A DNA stretch of 64,000 nucleotides from the NCBI RefSeq assembly GCF_000620625.1, contig NZ_JIAW01000003.1, forward strand, positions 1 through 64,000. Direction: 5' to 3'. The notes beneath the pieces are model-generated. The model was not told where the DNA came from. It worked only from the letters and a program-made list of their open reading frames with translations, and searched no databases. The DNA comes from Mycobacterium sp. URHB0044. Lineage in GTDB: Bacteria > Actinomycetota > Actinomycetes > Mycobacteriales > Mycobacteriaceae. The position numbers and the translations under genes are program-made. This document shows positions 34,297-42,503 of this stretch, one piece after another (position 1 is the first letter of the stretch; each line of letters opens with the position of its first letter).

Positions 34297-35511
34297 ATGG
34301 GTGGCTCGAACGTGTGGATCCTCGGCGGCTTCCAGAGCGACTTCGCGCGGAATCTGACGCGCGAGAACCTCGACTTCGCGGACCTCACGGCCGACGTCGT
34401 GACGGCCACGCTGGAGGCGGCCAAGATCGACGCCGCCGACATCGGCGTCGTCCACGTCGGCAACGCGTTCGGTGAGATGTTCGCAGCTCAGGGGCACCTT
34501 GGAGCCATGCCTGCCAGCGTGGTCGACGGCCTGTGGAACACGCCGTCCGCGCGGCACGAGGCGGCCTGCGCCTCCGGAAGCGTCGCCGTCCTGGCCGCAA
34601 TCGCGGACCTTCGCTCCGGCGCGTACGACACCGCCCTCGTCGTCGGCATCGAGTTGGAGAAGACAGTGCCGGGCGACACCGCCGCCCAGCATCTCGGAGC
34701 TGCCGCCTGGGCAGGGCACGAAGGCCAGGACGCCAAGTTCGTCTGGCCCTACATGTTCGACCGGGTCGCCGACGAGTACGACCGCCGCTACGGCATCGAC
34801 GACGCGCATCTGCGGGCCATCGCGCAACTGAACTTCGCCAATGCCCGGGCCAACCCCAACGCCCAGACCCGCGCCTGGACCGTCCCGGACCCCCTGACCG
34901 ACGACGACGCCACCAACCCCCTCGTCGAAGGGCGACTGCGCCGGTTCGACTGCAGCCAGATGACCGACGGCGGCGCGGCCCTCGTCCTGGTCGGCGATGA
35001 CTACCTGCGCGAGCATCCCGGCGCGCGGCCGATCGGGCGCATCGAGGGCTGGGGGCACCGGACCGTCGGCCTGGGCCTGCAGCAGAAACTGGACCGCTCG
35101 ACCGACGACCCGTACGTAATGCCGCACGTGCGACGGGCCGTGCTCGACGCGTTCGAGCGCGCCCGGGTCTCGCTGGGTGATCTCGACGGCTTCGAGGTGC
35201 ACGACTGCTTCACCCCGAGCGAGTACCTCGCGATCGACCACATCGGACTGACTGGGCCCGGCGAATCGTGGAAGGCCATCGAGAACGGCGAGATCGCGAT
35301 CGGCGGCCGGCTGCCGGTCAACCCCAGTGGCGGGCTGATCGGTGGCGGCCATCCCGTCGGCGCCACCGGGGTCCGCATGCTCCTCGACGCCGCCAAACAA
35401 GTCAGCGGAACCGCGGGCGGGTACCAGGTCGACGGGGCGCGCACATTCGGCACGCTCAACTTCGGCGGCAGCACGGCAACGACGGTCAGCTTCGTCGTGA
35501 CGGAGGCGTAG
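34297..35511 (+). CDS. Thiolase / acetyl-CoA acetyltransferase-like protein
   Basis: A 404-residue thiolase-superfamily protein. EAACASGSVAV holds the nucleophile cysteine at about residue 93; ending elements VHDCFTPSEY and GGGHPVGATGVRM are the conserved HD(C)F and GGGHPxGATG motifs. This is the lipid-transfer/SCP-x-like thiolase type: the usual NEAF is replaced by HDCF and the C-terminal CxG second cysteine site reads NFGGSTA, so it is not a standard biosynthetic AACT. It may cleave or condense a side chain in lipid or terpenoid degradation. Coupled directly to the next gene (start immediately after its stop). ATG 34297 is used; GTG at 34294 also possible. Confidence 0.75.
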   Translation: MGGSNVWILGGFQSDFARNLTRENLDFADLTADVVTATLEAAKIDAADIGVVHVGNAFGEMFAAQGHLGAMPASVVDGLWNTPSARHEAACASGSVAVLAAIADLRSGAYDTALVVGIELEKTVPGDTAAQHLGAAAWAGHEGQDAKFVWPYMFDRVADEYDRRYGIDDAHLRAIAQLNFANARANPNAQTRAWTVPDPLTDDDATNPLVEGRLRRFDCSQMTDGGAALVLVGDDYLREHPGARPIGRIEGWGHRTVGLGLQQKLDRSTDDPYVMPHVRRAVLDAFERARVSLGDLDGFEVHDCFTPSEYLAIDHIGLTGPGESWKAIENGEIAIGGRLPVNPSGGLIGGGHPVGATGVRMLLDAAKQVSGTAGGYQVDGARTFGTLNFGGSTATTVSFVVTEA

Positions 35512-37029
35512 ATGCATACCGAGATCGTGGGCAAGTTCCTGTCGACGCTGCCCGACGACGACGACCACCCCTACCGCACCCGGCCGTGGCGCCCGCAGAC
35601 CACCGAGTGGGACGCCGACGACCTGACCGTCGTCGCCGGCGAGATCCCCACCGACCTGGACGGCGTCTACCTGCGCAACACCGAGAACCCGTTGCACCCT
35701 GCGCTCAAGGCGTACCACCCGTTCGACGGTGACGGCATGATCCACGTCGTCGGCTTCCGCGACGGAAAGGCCTTCTACCGCAACAGGTTCATCCGCACCG
35801 ACGGATTCGCCGCGGAGAACGAAGCGGGCGGCCCATTGTGGCCGGGGCTGGCCGAACCCGTCGAGTTGGCGCGCCGCGACTACGGCTGGGGCGCACGGAC
35901 GTTGATGAAGGACGCCTCGTCGACCGACGTGACCGTGCATCGCGGCACCGCGCTGACGAGCTTCTACCAGTGCGGCGATCTCTACCGCGTCGACCCGTAC
36001 TCGGGTGCCACGCTCGGCAAGCAGGACTGGGGCGGGGCCTTCCCGTTCGACTGGGGCGTCTCCGCGCACCCCAAGGTCGATGACCGCACCGGGGAACTGT
36101 TGTTCTTCAACTACGGCAAGCAGGCGCCCTTCATGCACTTCGGCGTCGTCGACGCGAACAACGAACTGGTGCACTACGTCGACGTGCCACTGCCCGGTCC
36201 GCGCCTGCCGCACGACATGGCGTTCACCGAGAACTACGTGATACTCAACGACTTTCCGTTGTTCTGGCAGCCGGAATACCTGGAGCGCAACGCCCACGTC
36301 GCGCGATTCCACCGCGACATGCCCTCGCGCTTCGCGGTCGTTCCGCGGCGCGGCGGCGCGGGCGAGATCCGGTGGTTCGAAGCCGACCCCACCTACGTGC
36401 TGCACTTCACCAACGCCTACGAGGACGGCGACGAGATCGTGCTCGACGGGTTCTTCCAGGGCGACCCCGAACCGGCCGACAACGGCATGGGCAACAAGTG
36501 GCAACGGGCCTTCCGGTTTCTGGCCCTCGACCGGATGCAGGCCCGATTGCACCGCTGGCGCTTCAACCTCGTCACGGGCGGGGTGCGCGAGGAGCAATTG
36601 TCCGACAGCATCACCGAATTCGGGATGATCAACGCGGCGTATGCCGGCGGCGCCTACCGCTACGCGTATGCCGCGACGGGCAAGCCCGGGTGGTTCCTGT
36701 TCGACGGTCTGGTCAAGCACGACTTGAAGACCGGTACCGAGGAACGCTTCGGGTTCGGCGACGGCGTCTACGGCAGCGAGACGGCGATGGCGCCGCGGCT
36801 GGGCAGTCGTGGTGAGGACGACGGGTATCTCGTCACCATCACCACCGACATGAACGACGACGCGTCGTATGCGTTGGTGTTCGACGCCGCCCGGGTCGGC
36901 GACGGTCCGGTGTGCAAACTGGCTCTGCCGGAACGGGTTTCCAGCGGCACGCATTCGACCTGGGCACCCGGCTCGGAGCTGCGGCGCTGGCGCACGACGG
37001 ACTCGGCCGCCGAGGCGATCGGGCTGTAG
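35512..37029 (+). CDS. Carotenoid oxygenase (RPE65/CCD family)
   Basis: A 505-residue non-haem iron carotenoid/stilbene cleavage dioxygenase. The four iron-binding histidines are visible in FDWGVSAHPKVD, LPHDMAFTENYVILND, TYVLHFTNAYEDGDEIV and SSGTHSTWAPGS. It cleaves a conjugated double bond (carotenoid, apocarotenoid or stilbene-like substrate) to two aldehydes/ketones. It starts the base after the thiolase stop and a double-HxlR regulator gene starts right after its stop, so the three are one transcription unit. Mycobacteria carry such enzymes (M. tuberculosis Rv0654 type); specificity unknown. Confidence 0.9.
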   Translation: MHTEIVGKFLSTLPDDDDHPYRTRPWRPQTTEWDADDLTVVAGEIPTDLDGVYLRNTENPLHPALKAYHPFDGDGMIHVVGFRDGKAFYRNRFIRTDGFAAENEAGGPLWPGLAEPVELARRDYGWGARTLMKDASSTDVTVHRGTALTSFYQCGDLYRVDPYSGATLGKQDWGGAFPFDWGVSAHPKVDDRTGELLFFNYGKQAPFMHFGVVDANNELVHYVDVPLPGPRLPHDMAFTENYVILNDFPLFWQPEYLERNAHVARFHRDMPSRFAVVPRRGGAGEIRWFEADPTYVLHFTNAYEDGDEIVLDGFFQGDPEPADNGMGNKWQRAFRFLALDRMQARLHRWRFNLVTGGVREEQLSDSITEFGMINAAYAGGAYRYAYAATGKPGWFLFDGLVKHDLKTGTEERFGFGDGVYGSETAMAPRLGSRGEDDGYLVTITTDMNDDASYALVFDAARVGDGPVCKLALPERVSSGTHSTWAPGSELRRWRTTDSAAEAIGL

Positions 37030-37908
37030 GTGAGCGGGGCCGAGGTCAATGCGGTCGGCCGGATGCTCGGCCTGCTTGGCGACGAATGGACGCTGCTGAT
37101 CACCCAGCAGGCGCTGCTCGGCGTCACTCGCTACGCCGACTTCGCTGCCCGCCTGCCGATCTCGCATGCGACGCTCACCAACCGGCTGGCCGCGATGACC
37201 GGCGACGGGCTGCTGGTCCGCCGCAGCTATCAGGCCAGACCGCCGCGGCACGAATACCTCCTCACGCCGCGCGGCCGGTCACTGTGGCCGGTGTTCACGT
37301 CGATCTGGAACTGGGAACGCCGCTGGGTGCCCGAGCACGTCGACCGTCTGCCCGCGATGCACCACGTCACGTGCGGGGCCGACTTCACACCGCTCGTGAC
37401 CTGCCTCGCTTGCACCGAACCCGTGACCGAGAAGGACGTCCAGGCGACGTGGGGACCCAGCGGCTCTTGGGCGCGGTCCATGCCGGTGGAATCGACCAGG
37501 CGGCGGTCCACCTCCGGTGCCCGCGGCCCGTTTCCGCAGACCATGAACATCCTCGGCAACCGATGGGGATTCGCGTTGCTGGTCGCGGCGTTCGTCGGCA
37601 CGTCCCGGTTCGGTGACTTCGCCAGCCAGCTGGGCGCGCCACCGGGCTCGCTCACCGACCGCCTGCAGATCTTCGTCGCGGGCGGCGTGCTGGAGTCGAG
37701 GAGTGGCCAGTATCTGCTGACCGAGAAGGGCCGTGCGGTGTTTCCGATACTGATCACCGCGCTGCAGTGGGCGCAGCGGTGGTTCAGCGCGCCGGAAGGC
37801 CCAGCCGTGCTGCTCCGGCACACGGTGTGCGGCAACCCCTTCCACGCCGTGCTCGCCTGCGATCAGTGCGCGGAGAAGCTCGCCGGATCAGCCATCGAAA
37901 CGCGATGA
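37030..37908 (+). CDS. Double-domain HxlR family transcriptional regulator
   Basis: A 292-residue protein with two HxlR winged-helix domains in tandem. The first (about 8-100) has MLGLLGDEWTLLITQQALLG and RLPISHATLTNRLAAM; the second (about 165-250) has MNILGNRWGFALLVAAFVG and QLGAPPGSLTDRLQIF. Most HxlR proteins have one domain and work as dimers, so this is a single-chain pseudodimer. Conserved cysteines at HHVTCGADFTPLVTCLAC and in CGNPFHAVLACDQCA at the C-terminus could bind metal or sense redox. GTG start abuts the carotenoid oxygenase stop; likely autoregulates this operon. Confidence 0.85.
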   Translation: MSGAEVNAVGRMLGLLGDEWTLLITQQALLGVTRYADFAARLPISHATLTNRLAAMTGDGLLVRRSYQARPPRHEYLLTPRGRSLWPVFTSIWNWERRWVPEHVDRLPAMHHVTCGADFTPLVTCLACTEPVTEKDVQATWGPSGSWARSMPVESTRRRSTSGARGPFPQTMNILGNRWGFALLVAAFVGTSRFGDFASQLGAPPGSLTDRLQIFVAGGVLESRSGQYLLTEKGRAVFPILITALQWAQRWFSAPEGPAVLLRHTVCGNPFHAVLACDQCAEKLAGSAIETR

Positions 37909-37914
37909 ACCGGT

Positions 37915-37941
37915 CTGGCACTCTCCGCATGAGAGTGCTAA
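37915..37941 (+). promoter_or_regulatory. CIRCE element (HrcA operator)
   Basis: GCACTC-N9-GAGTGC with the right arm extended to GAGTGCTAA matches the CIRCE consensus TTAGCACTC-N9-GAGTGCTAA: right arm 9/9, left arm 7/9 and spacer exactly 9. It lies 75 bases before the Hsp20 start, so HrcA heat-shock repression is expected. Identification by consensus. Confidence 0.85.
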
Positions 37942-37966
37942 ATTTTGAAGTGCACAGTGATTGGCT

Positions 37967-37985
37967 GCCCGCCAGGGTGGCGGGC
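37967..37985 (+). promoter_or_regulatory. 5'-leader hairpin of the Hsp20 gene
   Basis: GCCCGCC (37967-37973) pairs with GGCGGGC (37979-37985) across a 5-base loop, between the CIRCE element and the ribosome-binding site GGGAGG (38001-38006). In the transcript it would be a leader stem; it may stabilise or attenuate the mRNA or help hide translation signals, but does not cover the ribosome-binding site. Confidence 0.4.
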
Positions 37986-38015
37986 TTCTGACTCGACAAA
38001 GGGAGGTGCATTGCT

Positions 38016-38465
38016 GTGCTTCGTTTTGATCCGTTCAGTGACCTTGACGTGTTGACCCGGGGCTTGCTGAATGGCCAGACCGGATCACAACGCAGTCCAC
38101 GGTTCATGCCCATGGACCTGCTCAAGGTCGACGACCACTACGTCCTGACCGCCGATCTCCCCGGTGTCGACCCGGGCTCGGTCGAAATCGACGTCGACAA
38201 CGGCACGCTGACCATTTCCGCTCACCGCACCGCCCGCGGTGAGGACTCGGTGCAGTGGTTGGCCAACGAGCGCTTCTTCGGCAAGTACCGCAGGCAGTTG
38301 TCGCTCGGTGACGGCATCGACGCCTCCGCGATTTCGGCGACCTACGACAACGGCGTCCTCACCGTGACGATCCCGCTCGCGGAGCAGGCCAAGCCGCGCA
38401 AGATCGAGATCGCCCACGGCGGAACGCAGAAGTCGATCGAGCCGACGACCGTCGATTCCGAGTAA
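38016..38465 (+). CDS. Hsp20/alpha-crystallin small heat-shock protein
   Basis: A 149-residue small heat-shock protein. The alpha-crystallin domain runs from about residue 33 to 125 (DDHYVLTADLPGVDPGSVEI, LTISAHRTARGED, then the GVLTVTIPL signature that includes the I/V-x-I/V motif). It binds unfolding proteins as an oligomer in the cytosol. Start is GTG 38016 with GGGAGG upstream. A CIRCE element 75 bases upstream suggests HrcA control, unlike the HspR-controlled acr2 of M. tuberculosis. Confidence 0.9.
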   Translation: MLRFDPFSDLDVLTRGLLNGQTGSQRSPRFMPMDLLKVDDHYVLTADLPGVDPGSVEIDVDNGTLTISAHRTARGEDSVQWLANERFFGKYRRQLSLGDGIDASAISATYDNGVLTVTIPLAEQAKPRKIEIAHGGTQKSIEPTTVDSE

Positions 38466-38494
38466 CGACACGTGGACCGGTGGCGGCCTGCGCC

Positions 38495-38539
38495 GTCACC
38501 GGTCCAGCCGTCACCGGTCCAGCCGTCACCGGTCCAGCC
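38495..38539. repeat. Triplicated 15-bp tandem repeat at convergent gene ends
   Basis: GTCACCGGTCCAGCC occurs three times head to tail (38495, 38510, 38525) between the Hsp20 stop and the end of the GNAT gene, which it enters. GGACCGGTG at 38474-38482 pairs perfectly with CACCGGTCC inside each unit, so up to three alternative 9-base stems can form and may serve as terminators for both genes. Confidence 0.7.
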
Positions 38540-39116
38540 GGAACCGCAAGTGGTTGCGCACCGCGGGCCACTCCACGTCGAGGATCGAATACACGACCGT
38601 GTCGCGCCGCGACCCGTCGGGCAGCAGCTGGTGGCTGCGCAACACGCCGTCCAGCTTGGCACCAAGACGTTCGATGGCTGTGCGGCTGGTCGTATTGAAG
38701 AAGTGCGTCCTGAATTCGACGGCGACGCAATCCAATTCGTCGAAGGCGTGGCTGAGCATCAGCAGCTTTGCCTCGGTGTTGACCCCGGTGCGCCGGGCCG
38801 ATCCGGCGAACCAGGTGGCACCAATCTCGAGCCGCCGGTTCGGCGGGTCGACGTTGAGATAGCTCGACGATCCGACGACGCGACCGTCCAACGCACGGGC
38901 GACGAACGTCAGGCCGGTGTCGGGATGCTGCGCGGCCAGCCGCAGATCGACCCACTCCCGAGCGGTGTGAGGAGACGGCGCGCTGGTGAACCACAGGGCG
39001 CCGACGTTCCCGTCGGCCGAGGCTTCGGCGATTTCGGTGACGTGATCGGTGCGCAACGGCTCGAGCGCCACCCAGCGCTGCCCGGTCAGCACGACCGGTT
39101 CAACGAAGCCGGTCAT
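38526..39116 (-). CDS. GNAT family N-acetyltransferase (RimJ/RimL-like)
   Basis: A 196-residue GNAT protein. VALEPLRTDHVTEIAEA, RALDGRVVGSSSYLN and LEIGATWFAGSARRTGVNTE, followed by AFDELDCVAVEFRTHFFNTTS, mark the acetyl-CoA fold of the RimJ/RimL group that acetylates amino groups of proteins or small molecules. Start ATG 39116 overlaps the stop of the upstream membrane-protein gene by 4 bases (ATGA). Substrate unknown. Confidence 0.8.
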   Translation of the reverse strand: MTGFVEPVVLTGQRWVALEPLRTDHVTEIAEASADGNVGALWFTSAPSPHTAREWVDLRLAAQHPDTGLTFVARALDGRVVGSSSYLNVDPPNRRLEIGATWFAGSARRTGVNTEAKLLMLSHAFDELDCVAVEFRTHFFNTTSRTAIERLGAKLDGVLRSHQLLPDGSRRDTVVYSILDVEWPAVRNHLRFRLDR

Positions 39117-39547
39117 GCGCGTCGACCCGCGTCGGACCATGCCGCGACCATCGCCAGCACGGACCCAACGACGGCGACGACGACGGCCACGCCCCCCACG
39201 TACCAGCCGTATCCCGCTGCGATGGGCGCCGCGACGTACAACCGGAAGTACCACCACGCGAGCACCGTCAACAGAACCGAAATCGACAGGGCCGCAGTCG
39301 AAGCAATCCGAGCGGACAAGCCGCGGGCAGCCATCGCCGCCGCCACGATCAAGGCCGACGACAACAGCACGATCAGTTGTCCGACTCCGAAGCCCGGCGG
39401 AGGCACGGGAATCTGTCCGACCTTCCCACCGATGGCGTTGGCCCGGCCACCGCCGTCGGCGCTCGTCGTCAACCACGGCAGCCACGCGCTGACCAGCAGG
39501 ACCAGCGCGCACAGCACGACGAACCATGCGGGGCGCAGCCGAGACAT
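39113..39547 (-). CDS. Four-segment membrane protein of unknown function
   Basis: A 144-residue integral membrane protein. Hydrophobic segments lie at about 7-26 (AWFVVLCALVLLVSAWLPWL), 58-77, 82-105 and 113-137. The segment between TM1 and TM2 (ADGGGRANAIGGKVGQIP) is probably extracytoplasmic. It is co-transcribed with the GNAT gene. The layout resembles small mycobacterial Trp-rich membrane proteins but I cannot name a family. Confidence 0.7.
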   Translation of the reverse strand: MSRLRPAWFVVLCALVLLVSAWLPWLTTSADGGGRANAIGGKVGQIPVPPPGFGVGQLIVLLSSALIVAAAMAARGLSARIASTAALSISVLLTVLAWWYFRLYVAAPIAAGYGWYVGGVAVVVAVVGSVLAMVAAWSDAGRRA

Positions 39548-39595
39548 GCGTCGAGACTATCGGGTTGAGGGGTCTGCGCGACGTAGGCTGAACCC

Positions 39596-40042
39596 ATGAC
39601 GGAGCTTCCCGGCTGGGCTCGCACACTGAACCTGGCACCGCATCCGGAGGGCGGTTGGTTCCGGGAGACGTGGCGCAGCGAGTTGACGGTCGCCCAGTCC
39701 GCCCTGCCGCCCGACTACACCGGTCCGCGCAACGCGGGGACGGCCATCCTGTTCCTGCTCATGCCCGGTCAGCAGTCGGCGTGGCACACCGTGCGCAGTG
39801 CCGAATTGTGGTTCTACCACCGAGGTAGCCCGTTGCAGTTGGAGGTCGGGCCCGAACAGGAGTCGGCCACAACGCTTTTGCTCGGCAGCGACATCGACGC
39901 GGGACAGTGCCCGCAGGCACTGGTACCGCCGGGACACTGGCAGCGGGCCCGCCCGCGAGACGACGAACCGACACTGGTGAGTTGTGTCGTGGTGCCCGGC
40001 TTCGACTTTGCCGACTTCGCGTTGGCTGCCCCTACCGATTGA
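39596..40042 (+). CDS. DUF985 (cupin_5) family protein
   Basis: A 148-residue cupin of the DUF985 type: LAPHPEGGWFRETWRS near the N-terminus and FLLMPGQQSAWHTVRSAELW, FYHRGSPLQLEVG and ALVPPGHWQRARP are its typical strands, with histidines at 65 (AWHTV), 75 (FYHRG) and 105 (PGHW). The family may bind sugars or nucleotide-sugars; no role is established. Its last 11 bases overlap the convergent BKACE gene. Confidence 0.8.
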   Translation: MTELPGWARTLNLAPHPEGGWFRETWRSELTVAQSALPPDYTGPRNAGTAILFLLMPGQQSAWHTVRSAELWFYHRGSPLQLEVGPEQESATTLLLGSDIDAGQCPQALVPPGHWQRARPRDDEPTLVSCVVVPGFDFADFALAAPTD

Positions 40043-40760
40043 ACAGGCTCACCGCCGCCGAAACCAGCGCCGCATTGTCGGGCGCGACGGATCCGTCGGG
40101 AAGTTTGAGCGTGTCCTCCATGCCGATGCGCATCTGCAGGCCGCGGGTACCGGCGTGTTCCAGTAGGGGCCAACAACTCTCGTCGAGCCCGTGCAGTAGC
40201 ACCGGGGCCGGCGAGCCGACGGCGAGGACCCGTTCGACCATGTCGTCGGCGACGGCGACGTCCGCGTCGGGCCCCAGCTCGATCATCGCCCGCATGCAGT
40301 GCTGCGCGAGGTCGGAGCGCGCCCACGACGCGACGGCTTCGGCGTGAAACAGACCGACCTCCACTCCGAGCCCCTTGTCCAGCAGCAGATGAGCGAGTTC
40401 CTCCGATCCCGGTTCGTGCCAGTTGAGCGACGCGAAGTCGGGCAGCACCGTCCAGGCGTCGACCGCGCGCAGCCGGGCATCGGCGTCGGGTAGCGCCCAA
40501 AACCCCGTCGTCACCCCCAGCGGTAGGCCGGGCACGGCGATGCGGACGGCCGCCACCGCGGCATCGACCGCGTCGCTCAGCAGCGAGTCGACGCCGTCGG
40601 CGGTCTTGGGGTGCATGTGCACCGCCTGAGCACCGGCCTGGTGAGCCTGGAGCGCCGCGGCGGCCAGTTGATCGGGCGTGACCGGCAGATTCGGATGCTG
40701 ATCGGGGGTGCGCGCTCCGTTGATGCACGCCTTGACGTAGATGTTGGGACTGGTCGGCAT
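40032..40760 (-). CDS. BKACE-family (DUF849) beta-keto acid cleavage enzyme-like protein
   Basis: A 242-residue TIM-barrel protein. IYVKACINGART and AQAVHMHPKTADG (the metal-binding H-x-H), LPDFASLNWHEPGS and GVEVGLFHAEAV match the family of 3-keto-5-aminohexanoate cleavage and other beta-keto acid cleavage enzymes, which condense a beta-keto acid with acetyl-CoA. It is shorter than the typical 270-310 residues, so it is a compact or divergent member. ATG 40760 is used; it is divergent from the channel gene with only 51 bases between starts. Confidence 0.7.
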   Translation of the reverse strand: MPTSPNIYVKACINGARTPDQHPNLPVTPDQLAAAALQAHQAGAQAVHMHPKTADGVDSLLSDAVDAAVAAVRIAVPGLPLGVTTGFWALPDADARLRAVDAWTVLPDFASLNWHEPGSEELAHLLLDKGLGVEVGLFHAEAVASWARSDLAQHCMRAMIELGPDADVAVADDMVERVLAVGSPAPVLLHGLDESCWPLLEHAGTRGLQMRIGMEDTLKLPDGSVAPDNAALVSAAVSLFNR

Positions 40761-40811
40761 GCACCCATCTTCGTCCCTCGTGGCGAAGGTTTCCGAAGTA
40801 GCGTGCTGCAG

Positions 40812-42503
40812 ATGCAGGGGCACATCATCGTCTGTGGGGACGATCCGTTGGGATTGCGGATCATCGACGAGCTGCAGACCGCCGGCACCGACGTCACGAT
40901 CGTCGACGGCGCCGAGCGGCTGGCGGATGCCGGCGTGACGAGCGCGACGGCCGTGATCTGCGCCGATGACGACGACGCCCTCAACCTCGAGGTGGCCCTG
41001 TTGGCCAGGCAACTGAATCCGACGGTTCGGGTGGTGGCCCGGCTGGCCAACGACGTGCTGCGGGAAGCGATGGCGGAGGGCAACGGGCCCGGCGCCATCC
41101 TCGACGTCGCCGATCTCGCGGCACCGTCGGTGGTGGAAGCGCTGTTGTCGCGCACCACCCACACGATCTCGGCCGCGGGCATCGAATTCGTCGTCTCCGG
41201 CACGCCAGCGCCCCGTGACGCCACTCTTCGCGAACTGTTCGGCGATCTCGCACCCGTTGCGGTCATCCGCGGCGAGCACTCGACGACGCCGGGTGAGGTG
41301 GTGGCCTGTCCTGGCCGCGACCTGACGGTCCAGGCCGGCGACTGGACGGCGATGATCGGTACCGCCGACGAGCTCGCTGCGCAGGGAATCGCAGTCGCGA
41401 AACCGAGCGCCAGGAAACACGTTCGGCGCTCGCTGCTGCGCAGGATGCTCAACGGGCTGCGGGCGCTGCGCGAGGACATCAACCCGCTGTTCTACCGCGC
41501 CCTCGGCGCCTCGATGACCCTGCTGGTCGGGGCGACCGTGCTGCTGCGCTACGCCTATCGGCACCCGCCGGGCATGGGCTGGATCGACGCGCTGTACTTC
41601 AGCACCGAGACGATCGCCACCGTCGGGTACGGCGACTTCAGCTTCATGGAACAGCCGACGTGGCTACGGATCTGGGGCATCGCACTCATGTTCGCCGGCG
41701 TCACCACCACGGCGATCCTGGTGGCGTTCATCGCCGATCTGCTGCTGTCGCGACGCATCGCGCAGTCCGCGGGGCGGCGACGCGTGCGCGACCTCCAACA
41801 CCACGTCATCGTCGTCGGCCTCGGCTCGTTCGGCATTCGGGTGGTCAGCGACCTGAAGGCCGCCGGTTACGACGTGGCGGTCATCGAACGGGACGACGAC
41901 AACCGCTACCTGTCTTCAGCGGCCCAACTGGACGTCCCGGTGATCTTCGGCGACGCCACGCTGCGGCAGACGCTGGCGTCGGCCCGCATCGACGAAGCGC
42001 GCGCGGTGGCGGTGCTGACGCAGGACGACACCGTCAACATCGAGACCGGGATCGTCCTGCACGAGATGTTGGTACCCCACGGGACGCCGCACGTCGACCG
42101 GCCCGAAGTGCCGGTGGTATTGCGGGTTTACGACCGGGCGCTGGGAGCCGCGGTGGCGCACCGGTTCCACTTCGGATTCGTGCGCTCCACAGTGGAATTG
42201 GCGACCCCGTGGTTCATCGGCGCCGCGATGGGGTTGCAGGTGTTCGGCACGTTCTCGGTGGGGCAAAGCTCGTTCATGGTCGGTGGCGTGCGGGTGCAAC
42301 CGGGCAGCGAACTGGATGGGATGCGCATGGTCGAGCTGTCCACCCAGACCCGCGTCATCGCGATCACCACGGCGGGCGAACCGCCCCGCCTGCATCCGCG
42401 CCGCGACACACGACTGACGGCGGGCGATACCGCCTACCTGGTCGGGCCGTACCGGGAACTGCTGGACACGCTGCGCAAGGGGCAACGGCTGCCCGTCGCC
42501 TAG
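40812..42503 (+). CDS. RCK-flanked two-TM potassium channel
   Basis: A 563-residue protein. An N-terminal NAD-binding RCK/TrkA-N-like domain (about 1-190, with HIIVCGDDPLGLRIIDEL), then a two-TM K+ channel with the filter TVGYGD in FSTETIATVGYGDFSFME at about residue 280, and a second RCK domain (about 335-563, HHVIVVGLGSFGIRVVSDLK). Known RCK channels usually have the RCK domain(s) only after the pore; an N-terminal copy as well is less usual. It should gate K+ flow in response to a nucleotide or ion. I use ATG 40812; GTG 40803 and longer starts are possible. Its end overlaps the GntR gene by 4 bases. Confidence 0.8.
   Translation: MQGHIIVCGDDPLGLRIIDELQTAGTDVTIVDGAERLADAGVTSATAVICADDDDALNLEVALLARQLNPTVRVVARLANDVLREAMAEGNGPGAILDVADLAAPSVVEALLSRTTHTISAAGIEFVVSGTPAPRDATLRELFGDLAPVAVIRGEHSTTPGEVVACPGRDLTVQAGDWTAMIGTADELAAQGIAVAKPSARKHVRRSLLRRMLNGLRALREDINPLFYRALGASMTLLVGATVLLRYAYRHPPGMGWIDALYFSTETIATVGYGDFSFMEQPTWLRIWGIALMFAGVTTTAILVAFIADLLLSRRIAQSAGRRRVRDLQHHVIVVGLGSFGIRVVSDLKAAGYDVAVIERDDDNRYLSSAAQLDVPVIFGDATLRQTLASARIDEARAVAVLTQDDTVNIETGIVLHEMLVPHGTPHVDRPEVPVVLRVYDRALGAAVAHRFHFGFVRSTVELATPWFIGAAMGLQVFGTFSVGQSSFMVGGVRVQPGSELDGMRMVELSTQTRVIAITTAGEPPRLHPRRDTRLTAGDTAYLVGPYRELLDTLRKGQRLPVA

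Noticed and set aside
34267..37251. A 994-residue open frame on the minus strand
   Set aside because: It is the antisense of the thiolase and carotenoid oxygenase genes. Long stop-free antisense frames arise in high-GC DNA with G/C-rich third positions. Its translation is low-complexity and matches no fold, while the plus strand shows conserved motifs.
38495..38539. CRISPR-like repeat
   Set aside because: The 15-bp units are contiguous with no spacers and no cas genes are in the window.
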